Shown here in pieces: positions 7,280 through 16,100 of a stretch of DNA of 25,190 nt. The position numbers were made by a program, and so were the translations under genes. The notes under the pieces were generated by a model. The model was not told where the DNA came from. It saw nothing but the letters and a program-made list of their open reading frames with translations, and ran no database searches. Each line of letters begins with the position of its first letter. Position 1 is the first letter of the stretch. The stretch comes from Bacteroidales bacterium UBA3709 (lineage in GTDB: Bacteria > Bacteroidota > Bacteroidia > Bacteroidales > UBA932): the NCBI GenBank assembly GCA_002372015.1, contig DFIA01000083.1, forward strand, positions 1-25,190. The letters run 5' to 3'.

Positions 7280-8697
7280 TACACATCCTCTTCCAAACCG
7301 AGCTCGCGGTGGGTGAGTTTTACCCGCACGTTAAACTTTTTGGCTATATGATCTGCCAAATGCCTTGCGCAATAAACACTGCGATGCTGCCCGCCGGTAC
7401 ATCCAAAAGAAACCTGAAGGTGCGTAAACTTTCTTTCTACAAAACGCTTAACATGGGCATCTACAAGGTCATACACATTTGAAAGATAGCTTTTTATACC
7501 TCCTTCATCTTCTAAGTATTTAATAACAGGCTCATCCAAGCCCGTAAAAGATTTGAAACGCTCGTACTTGCCGGGATTATCCAAACCACGACAATCAAAT
7601 ACATAGCCTCCTCCGTTACCGCTATCGTCTAACGGAATACCCTTCTTATAGGCAAAAGAAAATACATGAACCTCCAATGTTACATCTTTACGCAAATCTC
7701 TAAGCTGCCGCATCTTAGTAAGTTCCGACAATACCTGCTGTAGATAAGGGTATTCTGTAAAAGGTTTTTTGATAAGTTTCCTAAGATTCTCTATAGCAAA
7801 AGGAATGCTCTGCAAGAAATGAGGTTTTTTCTCAAAATAACCTCTGAACCCGTATGCTCCAAGCACTTGTAATGTTCTAAAGAGCACAAACAAACGCAAG
7901 TTACGCGTAAATTCCTTATCCGGAATTGTTATATATTTCTTCAATTCTTTTCTATAGGCAGAAATCAGAATCTCTTTCAGTTCCTCAGAGTAATTGGCTC
8001 TTGCCTGCCACACAAAAGATGCTATGTCGTAATAAAAAGGCCCCTTCCTACCCCCCTGAAAATCTATAAAATAAGGCCGTCCTTTCCTCAACATTACATT
8101 TCTTGCCTGAAAATCGCGATACATAAAAGTATTTCCTTTCATTACCCCCAAAAGATCTGCAGCCATCTTTTGCATATCTTCGTGCAAACGTATCTCGCTA
8201 AAGTCCAAACCACTGGTTTTAAGGAAGCTATACTTAAAGTAATTAAAGTCGAACCATACATTTCTCTCATCAAACTCCGGTTGTGGATAACATAGAGAGT
8301 AATCTAAATTCTTTCCACCCTCAAACTGAAACTTTGGTAAAAGAGCCACCGTCTTTTTCAAAAGAGATATTTCCTTTGCAGAGTAAGCACCTTTCTGCCT
8401 GCCTGCAGAAGTGGCATCGAACAACGATACCGGCCCTAAATCTTCTTGAAGATAATAGAGTTTATCCGGCGAGGCTATATACACCTCAGGCACATTTAAG
8501 CCACTTGCCTTAAAATGATGTGCTAAACTTATAAATGCGTTGTTTTCTTCTGCAGATGTACCAACAGCCCCTATTAGAGAAATATCGCCTGCTTGTAGCC
8601 TAAAATATCTGCGATTGCTACCGCTCTGAGGCAATTCCTCACAAGAAGCGGGCTTCTTGCCTGTATATTGCTTAAATAAGTCTTCCAACTGTTTCAT
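7279..8697 (-). CDS. amgK: AmgK-like sugar kinase (APH fold) fused to a RapZ C-terminal domain
   Basis: 472 residues with two domains. Residues about 20-310 have an aminoglycoside-phosphotransferase-like kinase fold: a nucleotide loop around SGSNRRYFRL, the catalytic loop YRDFQARNVM (Asp195, Asn200) and the metal-binding Asp212 in FIDFQGGRKGPFYYD. Residues about 338-465 match the RapZ C-terminal domain: EVHVFSFAYKKGIP, VFDCRGLDNP, FTGLDEPV and the phosphate/amino-sugar-binding loop GCTGGQHRSV (432-441). AmgK phosphorylates the anomeric carbon of MurNAc/GlcNAc, and RapZ-C senses glucosamine-6-phosphate in enterobacteria. The fusion suggests a kinase tuned by amino-sugar status; that is inference. 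It is coupled by TAATG to the MurU-like gene. The catalytic loop begins with Tyr instead of the usual His. It is the first gene of the left-hand cluster. Confidence 0.85.
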   Translation of the reverse strand: MKQLEDLFKQYTGKKPASCEELPQSGSNRRYFRLQAGDISLIGAVGTSAEENNAFISLAHHFKASGLNVPEVYIASPDKLYYLQEDLGPVSLFDATSAGRQKGAYSAKEISLLKKTVALLPKFQFEGGKNLDYSLCYPQPEFDERNVWFDFNYFKYSFLKTSGLDFSEIRLHEDMQKMAADLLGVMKGNTFMYRDFQARNVMLRKGRPYFIDFQGGRKGPFYYDIASFVWQARANYSEELKEILISAYRKELKKYITIPDKEFTRNLRLFVLFRTLQVLGAYGFRGYFEKKPHFLQSIPFAIENLRKLIKKPFTEYPYLQQVLSELTKMRQLRDLRKDVTLEVHVFSFAYKKGIPLDDSGNGGGYVFDCRGLDNPGKYERFKSFTGLDEPVIKYLEDEGGIKSYLSNVYDLVDAHVKRFVERKFTHLQVSFGCTGGQHRSVYCARHLADHIAKKFNVRVKLTHRELGLEEDV

Positions 8698-8719
8698 AAA
8701 GGAATAATATCTTATTCTA

Positions 8720-8727
8720 CAAATTTA
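8720..8727 (-). promoter_or_regulatory. Weak candidate -7 box upstream of the AmgK-RapZ gene
   Basis: The reverse strand reads TAAATTTG, matching the Bacteroidota -7 consensus TAnnTTTG, 22 bp upstream of the ATG. The nearest TTTG that could be a -33 element is 25 bp further upstream, too far for the usual 18-20 bp spacing. The match may be fortuitous, and the cluster may instead be read through from the efflux operon ending at 8797. Confidence 0.3.
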
Positions 8728-8784
8728 AGAAAAATGAATAAACTTAGTACTGCAAACCAATCCAAGGCTTAGCGAAAAGGGTAG

Positions 8785-8813
8785 TTTTACGCAGTTTTAC
8801 GCAGTTTTACGCA
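8785..8813. repeat. 10-bp tandem repeat, about three copies, over the RND gene stop codon
   Basis: The unit gttttacgca repeats nearly three times (AGTTTTACGC on the plus strand, starting near 8783). The stop codon of the second RND permease is at 8797-8799 inside the array. The reading frame ends within the first complete unit met by the ribosome, so losing or gaining one unit would not change the protein end. It is probably a harmless slippage tract. Confidence 0.75.
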
Positions 8814-11800
8814 ATATAAAAATTGGCAGATATAACAGCAGAGCCAGTACAGAAAATAGAAGCCCGACTATGGTTCCAATGGCAAAATTGAACCAGAACA
8901 CCTCTGCAGGCCCTTCTATCAAGAAAGGCAGAAGACCTAAGACCGTAGATGCTATAGTAAGGAAGATAGGCCGTATCTTTAGATTGTAAGCTTTAACATA
9001 GTTTTTGATTTTATAATCCATAGAAGATGATTGTGGTGCAGATAACACCGGCTTTTTCAACAGACCTTTGTATGCCCACACAAGGTATATACCGGCATTT
9101 ACCACAATTCCGCAAAGCATAATAAAGGCGGCAAATCCTCCATGGTCGAATATCAGATTCGACAGCCCGAAGATTAGGAAAACTCCTATAAAAGAAATTG
9201 GGATAAGAAACAAAACAGCAAGCGGCTGGCGGAAAGATTCAAAAAGAATGCTCAAAAACACATATATTATTGCAATAATAATAAGTATGACCCAGCCATA
9301 TTTTCCGGCACTTTCTTGATTAAAGAAAAAATCTATTTCTGCATTCTGCGCCTTATAGCCTATGGGCAAAACCGAACCATTCATATAAGCCAAAGCCCTT
9401 TCGTTTAATTTCTTATTAAGATTGTGCTCCCCTATAAAACCGTAAGAAACTACTACACTGTAAGATTGATTTCGGCGAACAATATCCAAATCTGTCTTGC
9501 GCTTAACAATCTGCCCCACCTTAGAAAGGGTTACAAATGTTGAATCTACCGCTATAGGAGAGTTCTGAATGTGCCATAAATCATAGTATTTGAAAAGAGA
9601 AGACCTCAACACCACCTCTGTTGGATGCTCTGCTATCATAGGGTATAAAGTGCTACTATATAGCAGATTGTTAAGACTATTGTAGTAAGAGTAGGGATTT
9701 ACGCCTATTGCCGACAAAGTTTCAAAATCATACGAGAGATTATATTCTGTTCTTGGCATACTACGCCAACTGCTTCTTATATCGGCAGCTCTAACTCTCG
9801 GATTCTTTTCTACAAAGGCTACCAGCTGCTCTGCATAGCCTATAAGTTTATCATACTCATAGCCTATAAGTTCTATATTGTTGGAAGAAAACGAACTCCC
9901 TATATAGTTGCTAAAAGATTTGTCATCTATTCCGCTAACAATCCAATTTGCACCTCCAAAGTTCATTGCCGCCTTTATAATCTCCGACTTGATTTTTAGC
10001 GGTGCAGACGTCTTCTCATACTCGGGCTTGAAATAAACCTCAATGGCAGCATCATCGTAAGACCACACATTGGTTCGGAAAAGCTCTATCTCCTCAAACT
10101 GAGAGAGAAAATTCTCCATGTCCCTAACCAAGGTATTCAACTGAGAGACAGTATGTCCTTCGCTCAGCCCTGTTCTTATACTCAACACAAGACGTTGGGG
10201 TGTGCGGCTAAAATCCAATCGAGATAAAGATCTGTAAAACAAAGCAAACGAAGAACCAAGTACCCTATCTATAGTAGTTTTATTAGCCGAGTAAGGTTTC
10301 CACAATGCAATCTTTTTAACAAGTGTGCTGTGCGGCTCACCAGAAAGTGTTAAGGCTGTTTCAGAAGGAATAAGACAAAGCGGAAGTCCAAAGCCTGCTA
10401 TCAATAGAAGAATATATAGCCATTTGAAACGGACTCCTAACTTTATGTATCTGGAATAAAATCTATTCCAATTAACATATCTTCTATATCTTTTATAAGA
10501 ATTGTGTGATGTTTTGAGTGCTGTAGGAATATAGTCTATCAGGGCTGGCACAAAAAAGTAAGCTACAAGTAGTGATATAAACAGATTTACAGATACGGAT
10601 GTCACAAAATCTGTTAAGTTTAATCTCTGGTTGTACGGAATCAAAAGCACTGCCAGTAAAGAGGCTATGGTTGTAGCTATCGCCCCAAAAACAGGAACAA
10701 AGGCTGCCCTGTTTTTGTAATAGGTGTAGTGGTCTGTCATAACAATAGAAGAGTCTATTATTATCCCGAGCGACACCGTTATGCCTGCGAGTGAATACAG
10801 GTGTATCTGCAATCCAAGCAGATAGTACAACAGCAAGGCTATAAGTAGGTTAGCCAATATAGCAAGCCCTACTGCAATAGTATATCTTACAGAGCGATAA
10901 GCAATTAGTACAAAAAATAACAGCACTATAAGGGAAAGCGCTGTACGTCTATATATCTTATTCAGTTCGGCCGATATGTATATAGAAGAATCATAACCCA
11001 CGGCAAAGGAAACGGCGGTTGGAAAATGCTCCGAAAGGCTATTCATAAGTTTCTTTGCCTCCTTTGCAACTTCAATACTGTTTGCCGTTTGAGTAGCATT
11101 TACAGAAATGGATATTGTATTAAGACCATTGAGCCTGTAATAAGATGAGGGGATAGATTCTTCATATCTATATGTGGCTATATCTGCCAGATATATTATC
11201 CTACTACCGCTTTTGGCAATTGGAATCTTTCCCAAGTCGCCACCATTACCACCTTTAAGATATACGGTTATCTGTTCCTGCTCCGCATTGGCAAGAGTAA
11301 CTGCCTCAGTAGTGTAATATTCTGTTATAGCCGCTGTTATCTGCTGCGGAGTTATACCGGCTGCCGCTATTTTTACAGCATCATACACAACAACCCAGTG
11401 AAAGGGAGAATATCCTCTGATATCTACCCTGTCTATTCCTTTTATATCTGAAAGAGGCCTGACTATATTCTCTGTAGCATACTCATAAAGTTCTGTGGAT
11501 GGAATATTTCCTTTCAATAAAAAGACCAAGACTTCTCCGCCCTTTCTGCCTGTTGTTCCCACAGAAATCTCTGGGTATGTTACCCCCTTAGGCAAAGAAG
11601 GATATATATTGCGTATCTGAGTGGCAGCTTCAAAACGAGCTATCGCCATATCTGTACCCCGTCTGAATTTTACCGTAACAGAACCATAACCTTTGGAAGA
11701 TATAGAAGAAGTTCCTGTGCTGTTAGCTATTTTAGACAGAGCTCCTTCCAACAGAGATGTTATGCTTCTTTCTATTACTTTAGATGAAGCATCTCTATAA

Positions 11801-11943
11801 TAATAGCTTACGGTAATTTCTTCCGGTTTTTCCTGCGGAGTATAATGTATGCTAAGGTGACGGGCAGACAATAAACCCACTACAGCAATTGCCACAGTCA
11901 GAAGTATTACAGAAAACGAAGATGGTTGCTTAAATATGCTCAT
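8797..11943 (-). CDS. RND-family efflux permease subunit B (AcrB/HAE-type)
   Basis: 1048 residues with the twelve-helix RND layout: an N-terminal helix (about 10-28), a large periplasmic domain, a helix cluster from about residue 335, a second periplasmic half and a second helix cluster to the end. In TM4 the AcrB Asp-Asp pair reads IDSS, leaving only Asp397. The TM10 segment GIVVNAGIYLV lacks the AcrB lysine. RPIFLTIASTVLGLLPF near the C-terminus is a family hallmark. It would exchange protons for substrates in the inner membrane. Its ATG overlaps the stop of the first permease by 4 bp, and the two proteins are clearly divergent. A heteromeric trimer of the MdtBC kind is therefore plausible. 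The substrate is unknown. A 10-bp repeat array covers its stop codon. Confidence 0.93.
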   Translation of the reverse strand: MSIFKQPSSFSVILLTVAIAVVGLLSARHLSIHYTPQEKPEEITVSYYYRDASSKVIERSITSLLEGALSKIANSTGTSSISSKGYGSVTVKFRRGTDMAIARFEAATQIRNIYPSLPKGVTYPEISVGTTGRKGGEVLVFLLKGNIPSTELYEYATENIVRPLSDIKGIDRVDIRGYSPFHWVVVYDAVKIAAAGITPQQITAAITEYYTTEAVTLANAEQEQITVYLKGGNGGDLGKIPIAKSGSRIIYLADIATYRYEESIPSSYYRLNGLNTISISVNATQTANSIEVAKEAKKLMNSLSEHFPTAVSFAVGYDSSIYISAELNKIYRRTALSLIVLLFFVLIAYRSVRYTIAVGLAILANLLIALLLYYLLGLQIHLYSLAGITVSLGIIIDSSIVMTDHYTYYKNRAAFVPVFGAIATTIASLLAVLLIPYNQRLNLTDFVTSVSVNLFISLLVAYFFVPALIDYIPTALKTSHNSYKRYRRYVNWNRFYSRYIKLGVRFKWLYILLLIAGFGLPLCLIPSETALTLSGEPHSTLVKKIALWKPYSANKTTIDRVLGSSFALFYRSLSRLDFSRTPQRLVLSIRTGLSEGHTVSQLNTLVRDMENFLSQFEEIELFRTNVWSYDDAAIEVYFKPEYEKTSAPLKIKSEIIKAAMNFGGANWIVSGIDDKSFSNYIGSSFSSNNIELIGYEYDKLIGYAEQLVAFVEKNPRVRAADIRSSWRSMPRTEYNLSYDFETLSAIGVNPYSYYNSLNNLLYSSTLYPMIAEHPTEVVLRSSLFKYYDLWHIQNSPIAVDSTFVTLSKVGQIVKRKTDLDIVRRNQSYSVVVSYGFIGEHNLNKKLNERALAYMNGSVLPIGYKAQNAEIDFFFNQESAGKYGWVILIIIAIIYVFLSILFESFRQPLAVLFLIPISFIGVFLIFGLSNLIFDHGGFAAFIMLCGIVVNAGIYLVWAYKGLLKKPVLSAPQSSSMDYKIKNYVKAYNLKIRPIFLTIASTVLGLLPFLIEGPAEVFWFNFAIGTIVGLLFSVLALLLYLPIFILRKTA

Positions 11944-14900
11944 CTGCTGCCCGTTTTCTTATTATACAAAAGGCTATAGAGTGCCGGAACCATAAACAAG
12001 CTTATTAACGTACCCACGGCCATTCCAACTATAATTACCACAGACATAGGGAACTGCATATCATCCCCAATACTTCCGCGCTTTAAGAAAGGGGCCACTG
12101 CAAGTATTGTTGTTATAGAGGTCATAACTATAGACTTCATTCTGCGCTCTCCGGCCTCCATTATAGCCTGCCTTGTATCCATACCGCTTTTAATCAAACG
12201 GTTAATGGTATCTACTTTTAGTATAGAATCGTTAATTACAATTCCACTAACCACAACAAGGCCAATTAAAGACATAACATTTACACTCACCCCAATCGCC
12301 CACATAGCAAGCAGAATTGCAAAGGTATCCACAACTATTTCAGACAAGATAATAAGCGGCTGTAGTAAAGATTCAAATTGCGCTGCCAAAATAATGTAGA
12401 GCATTATGAGAGCTATTATGAATGCAAAAAACAACTCTTTGGCAATTAAATTATTAGAAAACCATGCTCCGCTAAAAGATACGGTATATTCTCCGCTGTC
12501 TTGCACTATTTTCTTTATTCTGTCCATTACAGAAGCTACTTCTCCATACGCTACTGATAAGTCTGCCGGATAGTATTCGCCATCTATACCGCTTGTAATA
12601 ACCTGAAAATCCTCTCTAAAAGTTTGCTTTAACAGAAGTCTCAAAGGAATTTGCACGTTTCCATGGCTTATAACACTCTCTGATATTATCTGAGATAGAT
12701 TACGTTCCCTATCGGCCACCACTACCGGTAAAATTTGCTCGCCCTGCACTATCTCAAACAGAGTATTACCGCTAAGCACACCTCTTAATATATGAAGCAG
12801 TTCGTTATAACTCACATTGTATAAAGCCATAGCAGCAGGGTCTGCTATATACAGAATATCTTTCTTTAACCTTACCCGAGAACTCAATGGAACCACCTCG
12901 TTTATCTTGCCCAATACCTCTTTCAAAGTAGGAATATCTGTCAGAGATGAATTTGCCGAACGCAGCCTTGCAGTGAGTAGAGCCTGCCGCTCTCCAAAGG
13001 CTGCTTCAAGAACATTTCCAGATTCCTTAAACAAACATACTGCTTGCGGATAGTTGCTCGCAAGATAAGCCGATATACTTGATTTTATTCTGTCAAGCCC
13101 ACCCTTTGAACTTTTAATATATATGCTCGTTTCAGAAACAGAAAGGTCTGCTGTATGGCCAAGTACAAACTGCTGTACTCCAACCATAGATGTTACCTGC
13201 TCTTCATCCTGCTCTATAAGTTTCTCTATTTCCTCAACCCTGGCCCTATTCTGCTCTATAGATATTTGGCTATTCCAATCTATTTCCGCTATACATTCAT
13301 TATAAGTAATATGCGGCAGGCGTTCCTTTTTCAAGACTAAAAACATAGCAATACAGCCTACCATAGAGAGCAATAGAAGCGGAAGTATATAGTGGCGCAA
13401 GCGCAATGCCTTTTCCATTATCCTGCGTTCCCACTTTAGCATAGGAGCTGTAATATCCCAACTTCCAAAAGTAGCGGGCTTGTAGTACACCTGCTTTCTA
13501 TACCACCAATAATAATACACTGGCACTATCGTAATGGTTATAAGATAAGAAGTGATAAGCGTTATAGTTATTGCAGCCGCCTGATCCGAAAATAAAGCAC
13601 CGGCAATTCCGCTTATGAACATAACAGGAACAAATACAACACAAGTTGTAAGCAGAGAACTCAACATTGCTCCACGAACCTCCTTAGTACCATGCACTAC
13701 AGCATCTTCCAAAGCCAAACCACGTTTCCACCAGCTGGTTATGTTATCTAAGAGAATAATAGTATTATCTACCATCATACCCACTCCAAGCAGTAGGCCG
13801 GAAAGAGAGAGAGTATTTAAGGAGAGGCCAAAAAGATAGAAGAGCAATAAAGAAAACACTAAAGACGCAGGTATTACTACAATAACTAATGCAGATGTCT
13901 TTAGTTCTCTAAAAAACAGCAAAATGCACCCACTCGAAAGTATTATTGCCAACAATATGTTTATAGCCAAACTATTTATGGAATAATCCAGTAGTTGCGT
14001 CTGGTTACGTGTAACCTCAAAATCTATATCGGGATAATCCTTCTCAAACTCTTGCATAAGCTCCTCCATGCCCTTCCTTAAAGCAGACATCTTGGCATTT
14101 TTCTGTTTTATTACGGCTACACTTAACGCAGGCTTTGAGTCAGAAAAAACATATCCGTTTCTTGGAGCAGGTTTGCTTACAATTTGCGCAATATCACTTA
14201 GCTTTATGAGCTTACCATTCTTGTTTACAACTATATCTTCTATGGCCTCTTTACCTAAAGCCAAAGACTCAAATTTAACATCGTAACTATATTCGCCATC
14301 TGTTATAGTAAGTGTGCCAAGCCTTACATCTGCCGCCCTCACATACTCCTCAAATTCATCTATATCAATTCCCAAAGAGATAAGTTTTTCCCTATTGGGC
14401 ACAACAACAATCTGCGGAGTTTCGTAGCCACTCATATCTGCCATCGCCACTTGCGGAAGCTGCTCAATTCTCCTGTTTATAACCTTTACGGCAAAATTGC
14501 AGAGGTCGCTGAATGTACTCGTAGAGCCAGGGGCTAAAGTAATGTTTATATAAAAAGCCGGAATATCAGCTGCACTCGCCTTGATTACCTTTGGACGCTG
14601 TATCTCTGGCAGATACGGCATAGCCCTATCTACCCTCTCGTTTACTTCTATAAACAGAAAATCTATATTTGAACTGTAATTAAAAGAGAGTTTTATTGTG
14701 CCGGTAGCATCTTTGGAAGTGCATGCCATATCCTCCACACCATCTATCTGCATCAGCTGCTGCCTCAAAGGCCGCATTACACTCTCTTCTATCTGTCTTG
14801 CAGATAGTTTTGGGGCCGATACCTGAACCGTGATGTAAGGTATATCTACATCGGGAACAAGAGAAACAGGCAAAAGATTTATGCTCACAAGTCCGAGAAC

Positions 14901-14960
14901 GGCAACACTCAAAAGAGCCATTGTTACCGCAATAGGTCTTTGTATGAGCTTTCTAAGCAT
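11940..14960 (-). CDS. RND-family efflux permease subunit A (AcrB/SwrC-like HAE)
   Basis: 1006 residues. The N-terminus MLRKLIQRPIAVTMALL is typical of RND permeases. The periplasmic porter domain contains LPEIQRPKV, and the TM4 motif GVGMMVDNTIILLDNI has a single acidic residue (Asp398-Asn399). The TM10 motif VVSGIVINDSILKVD and the block RMKSIVMTSITTILAVAPFL follow. The VDN and GIVxN pattern is that of SwrC/HAE proteins rather than AcrB, so the proton relay differs from the E. coli model. It is the third gene of the efflux operon, 3 bp after the membrane-fusion protein and overlapping subunit B by 4 bp. It should form the inner-membrane pump with subunit B. Substrates could be drugs, bile salts or an endogenous lipid; nothing in the sequence decides this. 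Confidence 0.95.
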   Translation of the reverse strand: MLRKLIQRPIAVTMALLSVAVLGLVSINLLPVSLVPDVDIPYITVQVSAPKLSARQIEESVMRPLRQQLMQIDGVEDMACTSKDATGTIKLSFNYSSNIDFLFIEVNERVDRAMPYLPEIQRPKVIKASAADIPAFYINITLAPGSTSTFSDLCNFAVKVINRRIEQLPQVAMADMSGYETPQIVVVPNREKLISLGIDIDEFEEYVRAADVRLGTLTITDGEYSYDVKFESLALGKEAIEDIVVNKNGKLIKLSDIAQIVSKPAPRNGYVFSDSKPALSVAVIKQKNAKMSALRKGMEELMQEFEKDYPDIDFEVTRNQTQLLDYSINSLAINILLAIILSSGCILLFFRELKTSALVIVVIPASLVFSLLLFYLFGLSLNTLSLSGLLLGVGMMVDNTIILLDNITSWWKRGLALEDAVVHGTKEVRGAMLSSLLTTCVVFVPVMFISGIAGALFSDQAAAITITLITSYLITITIVPVYYYWWYRKQVYYKPATFGSWDITAPMLKWERRIMEKALRLRHYILPLLLLSMVGCIAMFLVLKKERLPHITYNECIAEIDWNSQISIEQNRARVEEIEKLIEQDEEQVTSMVGVQQFVLGHTADLSVSETSIYIKSSKGGLDRIKSSISAYLASNYPQAVCLFKESGNVLEAAFGERQALLTARLRSANSSLTDIPTLKEVLGKINEVVPLSSRVRLKKDILYIADPAAMALYNVSYNELLHILRGVLSGNTLFEIVQGEQILPVVVADRERNLSQIISESVISHGNVQIPLRLLLKQTFREDFQVITSGIDGEYYPADLSVAYGEVASVMDRIKKIVQDSGEYTVSFSGAWFSNNLIAKELFFAFIIALIMLYIILAAQFESLLQPLIILSEIVVDTFAILLAMWAIGVSVNVMSLIGLVVVSGIVINDSILKVDTINRLIKSGMDTRQAIMEAGERRMKSIVMTSITTILAVAPFLKRGSIGDDMQFPMSVVIIVGMAVGTLISLFMVPALYSLLYNKKTGSR

Positions 14961-14963
14961 AAA

Positions 14964-16100
14964 CTATTTCTTCAATACAACTGCAGACTTGTCTGCAAGA
15001 TTAAGATTGCCAGATATAATTACCATATCCCCCTCAGAGAGTTGTGCACCTCTATCCTTATTGCCCTCTACAATATATGAATCTTGATTAGCCGCAAGAA
15101 TATTTACATAAATCCAATGAGAAAGTCCATCTTCTGTATATGTAAAAAGTACATCCATACCATCTCTGACAACAACCGCACTCTTTGGTACAACAAGTTG
15201 GTTTGCAATATCTTCCTCTATAAGCACCTTTACATCCATACCATCTATCAAAGCGCCATTGTTTTTAACAGTAGCTGTAACACCAACCTGTCCGTTTGCA
15301 TTTACAGTAGGATTTATATTGGTTACCGTTCCATAAAGCGCATCTGCAGCTGTTGCACCAAATGGTACAATCTTAGCCCTCATTCCCTTTTTACACATAG
15401 ACAATTCAGAACTCATAATAAAGAAATCTGCAGTGAGTTCGGTATCGTTTATAAGGGTACAGAAAACACCGGCAGACTGCTCGTGAACTTTCTGAGATAT
15501 GTCTGCCACCTTACCGGAAAAAGGTGCTGTAAGATAACGCATTGAAGCATCTGTTACAGCCCTTGTATAATCGTTTTTTGCATAGGTATAACCACTCTGC
15601 ATCTTTACGCTCTCTAATAATTCTTTTGTCATAGATACGGTATCTCTGGCCCTATAGCCAAGCCCGACAAGCATATCGTAAAGTTCAAGCTCCGCTTTTT
15701 GCAGATTTATCTTAGCCCCTGCTAATGCCGCAGAAGTTGTTCTCGCATCAAGTTCTGCTATAACAGCACCCTTATTCACAAAAGAACCATTTTCCACTCT
15801 AATCGAAGCTATAATGCCAGATGTTGCAAAAGACAGAGAAGACTTCCTCTTTGCAGAGAGTTTACCATTAGAAAGCAACTGGCGTTTAAAAGGTCCGCGT
15901 ACAAGAGTTATCACCTCTACTTCATTGTTTTGAGGGGTGTATGCCAATTTCTCTAAATCCTGTCCTCCATCAAATTTGTCCTCCTTTCCCTTGCAAGAAG
16001 AAGTACAACATAATCCAATGATAAGAACACAGAAGAAAACACTTTCGCATAAAGTCTTCGTATATAGACAAACCTTTCTTTTCATAAGCCTTCTAATCAA
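14964..16100 (-). CDS. Periplasmic membrane-fusion (adaptor) lipoprotein of the RND efflux system
   Basis: 378 residues. A hydrophobic signal (about 20-34) ends in a lipobox-like CTSSC with Cys36 as the likely lipidated residue, so it should be membrane-tethered in the periplasm. The body has the HlyD/AcrA order. There is a half lipoyl motif (SGIIASIRVENGSFVNKGAVIAELD), a helical hairpin around ALAGAKINLQKAELELYD, the second lipoyl half (LTAPFSGKVADIS), then a beta-barrel (VNANGQVGVTATV) and a membrane-proximal domain (LVVPKSAVVVRDGMDVLF). The hairpin is short, as in many Bacteroidota adaptors. It joins the TolC-like channel to the RND pump. Its start overlaps the TolC-like stop by 4 bp and its stop is 3 bp from the first permease. 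Confidence 0.94.
   Translation of the reverse strand: MIRRLMKRKVCLYTKTLCESVFFCVLIIGLCCTSSCKGKEDKFDGGQDLEKLAYTPQNNEVEVITLVRGPFKRQLLSNGKLSAKRKSSLSFATSGIIASIRVENGSFVNKGAVIAELDARTTSAALAGAKINLQKAELELYDMLVGLGYRARDTVSMTKELLESVKMQSGYTYAKNDYTRAVTDASMRYLTAPFSGKVADISQKVHEQSAGVFCTLINDTELTADFFIMSSELSMCKKGMRAKIVPFGATAADALYGTVTNINPTVNANGQVGVTATVKNNGALIDGMDVKVLIEEDIANQLVVPKSAVVVRDGMDVLFTYTEDGLSHWIYVNILAANQDSYIVEGNKDRGAQLSEGDMVIISGNLNLADKSAVVLKK

Noticed and set aside
8785..8813. 10-bp repeat as a phase-variation switch of the RND permease
   Set aside because: The stop codon lies in the first unit read, so copy number changes leave the protein unchanged.
15084..15545. 153-codon plus-strand reading frame
   Set aside because: It is antisense to the adaptor gene, with no recognisable motif; it is a shadow of the real coding frame.
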